Both the position numbers and the translations under genes were made by a program. Below are positions 56,972 through 64,000 of a DNA stretch of 64,000 nt, piece by piece; the first letter of the stretch is position 1; every line of letters begins with the position of its first letter. The notes under the pieces are model-generated. The model worked only from the letters and a program-made list of their open reading frames with translations, was not told the DNA's origin and did not search any database. The stretch covers positions 62,001 through 126,000 of the forward strand of contig JAOTOL010001503.1 of assembly GCA_034440575.1 (NCBI GenBank). The letters run 5' to 3'. Origin of the DNA: Imbricaverruca yamaguchii (Eukaryota; Arthropoda; Thecostraca; Neoverrucidae).

Positions 56972-57132
56972 GGGCCTGTCTTCTTTTCCTTTGCGGGCAT
57001 GCCTGGATGTTTACGCCTTGTATGCTTGGGCAAGTTTTGAGATGACCCATAGAAGTCACAATATGTGCAAAATACGTTGCGCCTAGCTCGCTTCTTCGGC
57101 CCCTCCAGTTTGCTGCCTTCACTCTTGACCAT
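56917..57132 (-). CDS. Zinc-finger exon, probably 5' exon of a broken gene
   Basis: The start at 57132 gives MVKSEGSKLEGPKKRARRN, a basic nuclear-localisation-like stretch, then a finger CTYCDFYGSSQNLPKHTRRKH (C-x2-C-x11-H-x4-H), then MPAKEKKTGPCLSSIGW and a stop at 56917. Upstream in-frame codons would add a hydrophobic leader, but a nuclear zinc-finger protein is likelier to start at MVKSEG. The reading frame ends inside the palindrome. Without the palindromic insert the same frame would read SSIGWMATE and meet the GTAAGT donor. It may be the N-terminal exon of a transposase-like gene such as the hAT ORF downstream, but the phase to 53945 does not fit directly. Confidence 0.55.
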   Translation of the reverse strand: MVKSEGSKLEGPKKRARRNVFCTYCDFYGSSQNLPKHTRRKHPGMPAKEKKTGPCLSSIGWIEDRHPLTTL

Positions 57133-57289
57133 CGCGATAAAGATGATATTAACAGGTGCACTGTAATGTCGCACAGCAGCCTGTTTTTGAGTACACAAAA
57201 CAAGGCTTAGCGCAGTAAACAAAAATAATATATACTTCAGAGCCGTCAATTAACCGCCATCACATTCGAGCAACACGAACCAGAAGTTC

Positions 57290-57560
57290 AAATCTTTTTG
57301 GTCAATCGTAATGCTGGCTTGTGATTGGTTCATTCCGCCAGCGACAGCGGTTCTCGTCGCACCGAACAGGACAATGTGCTGGCGGTTTTGGCGACAGCGA
57401 AGCGGCCACGGTGGCGACCAGATCGTCGCCAGCAGTCAGGCGTTTTCCCCAATTATTTTGTACAGTGGTCGCCGACCGGTCGCCGATGAAAACGACGCTC
57501 CGGTCCAGCGCGGTGCTTTTGCGAGCAGATTTCTGTTCGCATTTTTGACATGTGCTTGAG
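57290..57560. other. GTCGCC/GGCGAC-rich segment upstream of the finger exon
   Basis: At least eight GTCGCC or GGCGAC words on both strands, with nested palindromes such as GTCGCCGACCGGTCGCC. CpG-rich against AT-rich surroundings and located 160-430 bp upstream of the zinc-finger start. Could be promoter-proximal or a small foldback element. Confidence 0.4.
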
Positions 57561-57787
57561 GATATGAAATCCATCCAATTGCTGAATTAAAAACTAGAAG
57601 TAGCTTATAAAGTCACAGGGATGGCTAGAAACTGTTGCCAACGTGCTTTTGTTCCAAATGGGCTCTTCCTCATGCATACTTATTTTAGCAAATTATCTTT
57701 TGTCAGAGTATAACTATTTCAGGAAATATAATTTACGAAAGCAGTCACTCCAGCAGACATAATTGTCCAGCTCTTGACATTGCCAAG

Positions 57788-59842
57788 CTATTTAGGTAAT
57801 TTTGGTCGCCAAAATTGCTGATAGTTATAACCACTTGGGCGCCGACCCCATCTACCATATCGGAGTTTTTTTTTAGCTCTGCCCGGGCCGTCAATAGCCA
57901 AGGCCAATGCTTGTTGGTGACGAGTGGCAATAGTCTTTGGCATGTTCTTCCTGTTGTTCGCTCTCTGGGCGATCTCTTTCAGTGGTCCGTGCTTTGATTC
58001 GTAACGTAATGTCCATAGATGCCTGAGCGGTCCATGCCGGCGGATTTGAGTACCGTAATGAATCATATGATGGAATTTGGGCTTAAACCGGAAATTTGGG
58101 AAACATTTTTTTTTCACATCTGCAAGCCACGTGGCAGTTATCTCCTTAAGGTACATGATGTCACCATCAGTGAAACGAGGCGCCAGAATATTTTCAACGA
58201 GCTGACACAAATGGATTAGTAATGTCCAGATGGTATGCTCCTGAGGAACGCAATCTCCCATCAGAAGGGGCAGCACCCGAAGAAGGAGCCATATTTCAGA
58301 AGCTGATTGCCTAATCTTCAGTTTTCCGTGGACTTTGGTCAACTTCTGAGGGCGGTTTCGTTCCTTGAAATCAAAGGAACTGATACGCTTGTTGACCACA
58401 TCTAATGAAAACAACCTTTCATTCATCAGAGCAGTGAGAATCAGAACGAGAGCAAAGGGTATAACACCCTCTAACAAATCATGAGCTACATCAGGCACCA
58501 ATCTCTCCACTGGGAAGTCCTCATGAAACGCACTAAGAGCCGACTTCGCATAAATGCCGTATTCTTGTTTTTTCTCTTTTGAAAATTCTGATGCTTTCGA
58601 GGTCACTCAACTGACGACGATACTCCTCTGCATTGCGGAGGGTGACTTCTGATTCATGAAATGATGTCTGTTGCTCGCCAACGTCGGCCATACAGAACCG
58701 ACAGAATTTCCCAGAGTTGAAACATTGGGTAAATCCACCCAATGATTGCAAGGCAAGGTTGTCGCCAATGACACAGCTCACATCACATTTGATGGTGACA
58801 TGTCGCCCCGCATTCACGATGACTATGCCAGCATCTTGTAGCTGCGTTACATCGTCTGCGAACTTCTCCAAAATGGTTGCCCATCCATGTTCCTGTACTT
58901 GTGAGGTCGTGCACACAGCTGCGACATAGATCGCACTTAAGTGAGATCTAAGATGGCATGGAGCATGCAGCAGCGAATAGTAGCTTCCGGCAAGCTTGTA
59001 CTTCGACACTTTGTTTCCGAGTGGATCTACGACATTGAAGTTGTCATAGTAGACAGCCAAACGTATTTTCTCCAGATGGTTCTGATGCATACTACCATCA
59101 GCAATGTCAGACATATGTTCACTATGAACATCATCACGTAGAACATATTCCAAAACATGTTGATTTGATAGCAGAACCTTCAGCTGTTTCAAAATGGGTA
59201 CATATTGAAACGATTTCCAGTGCCCTGCTGATGTCTTCAGAAACACAGACTTGGGAGGATTGAGGTTGAGTTCGTCCAATACAAATTTGTTTAGTTTATG
59301 ACCCGATCTTAGTTCTCGAAATGCAGAAGTAGTCTCCAAGTTCTGTGCTTTTGAGATAATGTTGACCTGAGCGTTGGGTGTTTCGGCATCCATTTTGTCT
59401 TGAATTTCATCGAGTACCGACCGTGTAAAAACAAATGTTGATCCACAATGTAAGAGCAAACAGACGTGGGTATATTGTGGACGTAGTGCAATTTTCCGAG
59501 AAACTGGAAAACATCTTTGTGTCTTCTTTGGGAAGAACTGCACTGTGGCCCTACATCTTGCTGCTCATCTCCAACACAATCTGCGACTACCACTCCATCA
59601 TTCGGATTTACACTTTGACCCACACTGCATGATGTTTCGAAGCATTCGCTGTGCTTTTGCTTAACATGCCTTTTCCAATTTCTTCCTGAAGATAGAAGTT
59701 GATTGCAATATGTGCAAGGGAATCTTGAATTATTGTTCTCAACAGAATGGCGTTGCATGTGTTTTGCAAATATCGAAGTGTTGTAATGGGAAAATTGGCA
59801 TGTGTTACATCGATGTTTTCTTGTATTCTTAAACAAATGCAA
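57788..59842 (-). pseudogene. Two-finger transposase-like gene with two one-base frameshifts
   Basis: Read leftward, about 670 codons. Two C2H2 fingers come first: CNTCQFSHYNTSIFAKHMQRH (x2, x12, x3) and CTYCNQLLSSGRNWKRHVKQKH (x2, x12, x4). After VCSYIVDQH the frame moves by one base at a T5 run near 59441 and continues VFTRSVLDEIQDKMDAE, FQYVPILKQLKVLLS, NFNVVDPLGNKVSKYKLAG, CVIGDNLALQSLGGFTQCF, and CRFC. A second shift at the A6 run 58568-58573 leads into VPDVAHDLLEGVIPFAL, LLRVLPLLMGD, FKPKFHHMIHYG and LRYESKHGPLKEIAQRANN, ending at 57788. This block order is that of a widespread animal family of zinc-finger transposase-like proteins; I am unsure of its superfamily (perhaps CMC/EnSpm-like). 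No ATG opens the first frame, so an upstream exon is missing. The C-terminal module may be the exon at 50781. Confidence 0.7.
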
Positions 59843-61902
59843 TCCTCACCACTCATCAAATATTAGCGATGAATGTCTTACATGAAGAATTATGTTGAGT
59901 TCTGTACAAAGCAAATATGCACAATACATTCATGTTTCCAGAAAGCATTGCTGGCAGCTAATGGTTTGTACCTGCTTGTTTGCTAGGTTGGGGCCTCGTG
60001 GTCAGAGGGATTATCTGTCGACAGAATTGCACTTTATGTAAACACATTGTGCATTGTTTAAATGGTAAATCAGCAATGGCTCAATACATTGCAATTCAAC
60101 CAAATCTCTGATCTCTGTACTTCTGGAGCAAGACCATACATATAGATAGTCTTGTCAACCGAGAAACACCAGCTGCTAAGTGGATCATTTCTCACTAATT
60201 AAATTCATATGTTACAGTTCCCCTGTGGCATTTAGCAAGTGAATATTTTCACATATTTGGTGTAGCAGCGGCACCTATGACCACAATATGGTGGTAGACA
60301 ATGGCATTGTACGTTGGTGGCATTTTATGTTATTATACTGTATTTTTGGCATCACACCCTATGACACAAAAAGTATCTGTACAAGAAAAACAACAGATAT
60401 GAAGCACACAGTACAAAAGCCCAGAACATAAACACAGCAGCCACCCGGATGTTATAGGCATGTGCCAATATTTTGAGATGCAGGATTTTTAACCTCCCTC
60501 ATTACTTATAATTGCAGTTAACTTTAATTTTATATAATATAAAAAATATAATATTAATAATATTAATTAATTATTATATAATTCACAGTGGTACTGCACA
60601 GTCTCCGATGGTTTATTACAGCTTTAACAAATTATTCATGCAACCGCATTGTCATGAAATTACTACAAATAACCCACTTACTAAAAATAGAATGCATTAT
60701 CTGTCGGCCAATGCATGCCTTAAATTCCCTGTGAAGGCTTATATGTGTGCTAAACAAGGCCGTTGGTATGTATCCATATTGCCACTGAAATAATGGAAGA
60801 TTCCATATGGGGAATCTGTGCCACTTTCTGTGACAAGCAATTTCCAGCAGCTGGTGCTGACCCTGACCTACTGTGTGCATTCAAATATGATAAATTAACC
60901 TACTTGCATTTTTATCTCATAGAAGTTAAAAACACTGGTGGTCCAGGGGGCCAGAATGGCCATAGCACCTCCCTAAGCACATAGTCCATGCAGCCAACAG
61001 ATGCCCCCCCCCAACTGACTGGTTTTAAATTTCAACTCTTGGCGGTATCGGTGCTGCCTTTAAGATGATTACCATACAGTGTGACAAAATGTGACAAATT
61101 CTTTTGTGAATCTGGACAAGTATGTAGCAAATGGTGCAAAATTGTCACGCAGAAAGCTAACCCTCCACCCTGACTTGTGCAACAACTTCTGCAAAACAAA
61201 ACATTTCCCCCCAGAAACTGCTTTCAAGCCCCCGTCCCCACACACACTTAACAGCTTCCGGCAAATTGTTATCAGCAAAATCAGGACATGCCCTTTCCCT
61301 AAACTCAATGTCTAGATCCCCACAGTTAAAAATGACTCCTAAATTGAGCCAAACTTGTGAGTGTTTCCCCTAAAAAATTGTTCCTCGTTTTATCTGTGAG
61401 TCAGAAGTTTTAATTTAAGAAATTAAACAAATAAACCTCAGTGGGACTGTTTGAGGTACAAGGGGATATTTCTACAATATTTAATTTCCTTTTCAATGGA
61501 AATGAAACCATGCATGTGCATTATTGATTTTTTTTAAACAGTATATAAATTGGACAGAAAATATCATATTTGGCATTTTGGCCCATACAGGGGTTTTCTT
61601 AGCAAGAGCCCAATAATCGTAGATAGTATTCCCAAATGTGGATAAATGCACCCACACTTTTAGCAAATGGTAGCATATTTGGGTGAGACCCTTTTTTAAA
61701 TACTGACCATAGTTCCCCACTCACATGCAAAGATGAGCCTAATCTTAGACTTAACCCCACTCCAAAATGTCGAAATTCAGCCATTCATCTTCAGATCAAT
61801 AATTCCCTGTGGCATTGGCTATAAACAACAGTGTCATCTGGAGCAAATAAGGGTTGCTTGAAGGGATGATCTTGATGTTGACAAAAAGATTGCCCACATT
61901 GA
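59843..61902. other. No gene recognised
   Basis: AT-rich, including an AATATTAATTAATTATTAT stretch near 60549-60580. Short open frames (for example 60763-60984, plus) show no family signature. The first exon of the finger gene on the minus strand would be expected here but was not found. Confidence 0.5.
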
Positions 61903-62904
61903 TTAACCCGCGCACGTCCGGGGCGGGGCAGGTATCTGCCCCCCCCCCCTCCGGTTTTGCCTCATTTGCCCCCAACCTAATAGGGTTAGCAAGGCCAAAC
62001 ATCGCATAACTGTTCATTGGTCTTTTCCGCATAACCTCATACTCCTGGGTCAACTCAGGTCAGGTCACCAGGTCAGGCGAAGTGACCCAACTACACTCGG
62101 AGTTCCAGGTGGCATAACTTCCACACTAATTGGGCTATCGATTTCAAACTTATAACATGTCATGATCTCATCATGGACCATATGTATATCGTTTTTTTCG
62201 TAGCATTGACCTTAGGTCAGGTCGCTGCCGTGGCTTCTCCATTATAGGGCTCTGACAAAATATACAAATGTTTCCTAGTTACATTTTTGCGCTCGGAATG
62301 ATCTCACAACGGTTGTGGCATGTAGATGGAGGGTATGCTCAATGCTACCGCTGACATTTTTTCTCGGTGACCTCATCAAGGTCTCTGAGGTCACCTGAGA
62401 TCACTACACATTTACGCGCATTACATCGCACTGCATTGAACTGAAGACTGAAATTACCGTCATTGTGCTTGCATCGTCAAGACGTGTCGATTTCTACCTT
62501 ATATGACCTACCTAGGCCTTGATCTGAGGTCATGACTTCATGACCTTGACCTGAGTTTCGGTTGACCTGATCTTAAATTACACCGCCTGTTGTCGGTAGC
62601 GCATTTCAAGGACTGTCGAATAGCGTTCGCCATTTGTTTATATCTGTTATAGGTCCTGAGATATGTGTCAATATCTGAGTCCCACCTGATCTGGTAGAAT
62701 TTTACCTATGATGGCCCAGTGACCTGAATGTTGACCTGAGCGAAAAAGTACCGAAACACCTTCGATAGAGCCCGTCACCAGCTATCCAACGTCGTTTTCC
62801 GTTTGTCGCTAGCTAGCATAGTTCCAGAGATCTTAGGGGGCGGACATGTGCCCCCCCCCCGGACATGCGAAGTTGGCGCGGACCGCCGGACGTGCGAGTG
62901 TTAT
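61903..62904. mobile_element. TTAA-flanked element with AGGTCA half-sites (copy 5)
   Basis: Left TTAACCCGCGCACGTCCGG and right, read inward, ATAACACTCGCACGTCCGG are terminal repeats (16 of 18 shared positions). Each end has a C- or G-run just inside. I count about 14 AGGTCA/TGACCT words in 1.0 kb, including AGGTCAGGTCACCAGGTCA near 62055 and TGACCTTAGGTCA near 62210. No ORF. Confidence 0.75.
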
Positions 62905-63110
62905 CTCCATGAGTATCATTTGCTCATGCTTTTCCTTGACGTGTAATTCGATCTCCCGGATTTGCTCGCCCAGAGACATCAAAAATTCCTTGAATGAATC
63001 AGTGATTTGCATGAGGTATTTTCACAGCTGCACGACCAGAAACCTCATGCTACCCCGGATGTCCGATTGAGCCACAGAGTCCACCGTTGTCCTGATATTC
63101 TTGCGGATGA
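62905..63110 (-). pseudogene. Coding-like fragment cut by the TTAA element
   Basis: One minus-strand frame reads CDVIRKNIRTTVDSVAQSDI, MRFLVVQL, a TGA, then KYLMQITDSFKEFLMSLGEQ, IREIELHVKEKHEQMILMEI and stops being coding-like at the element border. The heptad-like leucine/isoleucine spacing suggests a coiled coil. I do not recognise the family; a gag-like or cytoskeletal-type exon are both possible. One stop codon suggests decay. Confidence 0.4.
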
Positions 63111-63464
63111 CGTCACACAGTGTTCGTGGATCTCCCGGTCGGTTCTTTAGCAGCTGTCCTCCAGGTACAGATCAGCTGATCGGAGTAGGCATGGTGGCGT
63201 GCCTGCATTCCCGCTCCGGCAACCTCCGTGTAGGGGTGCCCGAGCCGCTTATTGTGTCACCAGTCGATGTGGTTCAGGATTGTGACTATTGTCGTAGTAC
63301 TGCCGATGATAACTGGAGGGCGACGTTTGTGGTGTTTCGCCCTGGTCAGAGCCCTGGTCAGAGCCGCCAACCGTGTCCTGGGCCGACGATTTCTTGGACA
63401 ACAGGTCCGTGACGGAGTGAGAGGCCTTCTGGATGTTCTCGTCATGGATGAAGCGAATAAAAAC
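63111..63464. other. No gene recognised
   Basis: Contains a 14-bp tandem duplication CCTGGTCAGAG near 63341-63363. No gene recognised. Confidence 0.4.
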
Positions 63465-63540
63465 CAGCAAGGTGGAAATCGAACCTCGACCTTTTCCGCT
63501 AAACGAGCACTCATCCACTGGACCACCAGGCTCACCTGGC
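63465..63540 (-). repeat. tRNA-derived SINE head
   Basis: Minus strand: A box TGGTCCAGTGG (63525-63515) and B box GGTTCGATTTCC (63485-63474), spaced as in a tRNA gene, with GAGCCTGGTGG before the A box. No intact acceptor stem, so a SINE head is likelier than a tRNA gene. The A box sequence is close to consensus, suggesting a fairly young copy. Confidence 0.7.
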
Positions 63541-63629
63541 GGGAAACTTCGGGAACATCTGAGTGTTCTTGGAGCAGTATTCTGCTCAGGTTGTGGCAAC
63601 GGAACCAAATCTGAACAAGGGGAACGGTG

Positions 63630-64000
63630 CCCCGTAGACGAGCAGTGCCCAGGCTGAGCATATCATCAACACAAACCTACTCCAGCTGGTGGCTGTTGAA
63701 TTACTCCCGCAGACGAGCAGGGCCCAGGCTGCCAAGATAGTATCTCACCAGCACAACTTCGCACCAGTCCGTGTGGCTGTTGGTCTGCAGCGGCACTACA
63801 ACCCCACACTAGCGGCGACAGACACTCCCACAGACGAGCAGGGCCCAGGCTGAGCACATAATCAGCACAAACCTACTCCAGCTGGTGGCTGTTGGTCTAC
63901 AGCGACACTACAACCCCACACTAGCGGCGACAGGTACTCCCACAGGCGAGCAGGCCCAGGTTGAACACTTCACCAGTAAAACCCTACCCCAGCCGGTGTC
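63630..64000. repeat. ~110-120-bp tandem repeat running off the window
   Basis: Units begin GACGAGCAGGGCCCAGG at about 63638, 63712, 63833 and 63942 and share AACCTACTCCAGCTGGTGG and ACCCCACACTAGCGGCGACA. The first unit is shortened. The array continues past 64000. Confidence 0.85.

Noticed and set aside
57132..57249. Signal peptide on the zinc-finger exon
   Set aside because: The basic, finger-containing protein is better started at MVKSEG; the upstream codons are likely untranslated.
58568..58573. Programmed ribosomal frameshift at the A6C run
   Set aside because: The heptamer AAAAAAC is not in the X-XXY-YYZ register for either frame, and the needed shift is +1, so an indel or sequencing error is simpler.

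Overview
This window looks like a piece of a repeat-rich animal nuclear genome. It has no operons or ribosome binding sites. It does have GT-AG introns, a polyadenylation signal, non-LTR retrotransposons of several clades, many short inverted-repeat DNA transposons, mini- and microsatellites, and tRNA-derived SINE heads. Scattered TTAGG-like runs and the kinds of LINE and transposase-like proteins present make an arthropod, possibly a chelicerate such as a tick, my best guess. That guess rests on remembered family distributions and is weak.

Layout. 0-6 kb: a broken C-terminal fragment of an uncharacterised multi-copy protein and a 60-bp minisatellite. 6.6-9.8 kb: a 5'-truncated CR1-like LINE. 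10.2-11.2 kb: a foldback element with 109-bp arms, with part of its interior present again, inverted, at 21.2-21.7 kb. 12.9-15.5 kb: a second LINE with one stop codon in over 2.5 kb. 15.5-26 kb: mostly unrecognised sequence with a 39-bp minisatellite and short transposons. 26.4-28.2 kb: a pile-up of small hAT-like elements. 28.8-35.7 kb: two Jockey/I-group LINEs on the minus strand, one of them with its reverse-transcriptase core deleted.

The best host gene is on the minus strand at 50.06-38.9 kb. Eight or more exons encode an N-terminal PB1-like domain, a linker, and segments resembling the SAMD3-like protein family, ending with a stop codon and an AATAAA signal. Most splice phases agree. 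Its introns hold TTAA-flanked transposons and nested hAT MITEs. Upstream on the same strand lie an intact ~940-codon hAT-type transposase-like ORF with an in-frame 30-bp minisatellite (53.9-51.1 kb), a C2H2 finger exon ending in a complex palindrome (57.1-56.9 kb), and a two-finger transposase-like gene (59.84-57.79 kb) broken by two one-base frameshifts at homopolymers. A matching C-terminal exon of that last family lies at 50.78-50.38 kb and carries a premature stop. Between them, at 54.1-56.6 kb, CR1 copies are nested with a clear 5-bp target duplication.

The most unusual pattern is a family of at least five TTAA-flanked elements (about 37.2, 40.3, 43.1, 47.5 and 61.9 kb). Each carries roughly 8-16 copies of AGGTCA/TGACCT, the nuclear-receptor half-site, where fewer than one is expected by chance. 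Two of them contain hAT MITEs with perfect 8-bp target duplications. The window ends in a tRNA-derived SINE head and a tandem repeat that runs off the edge.
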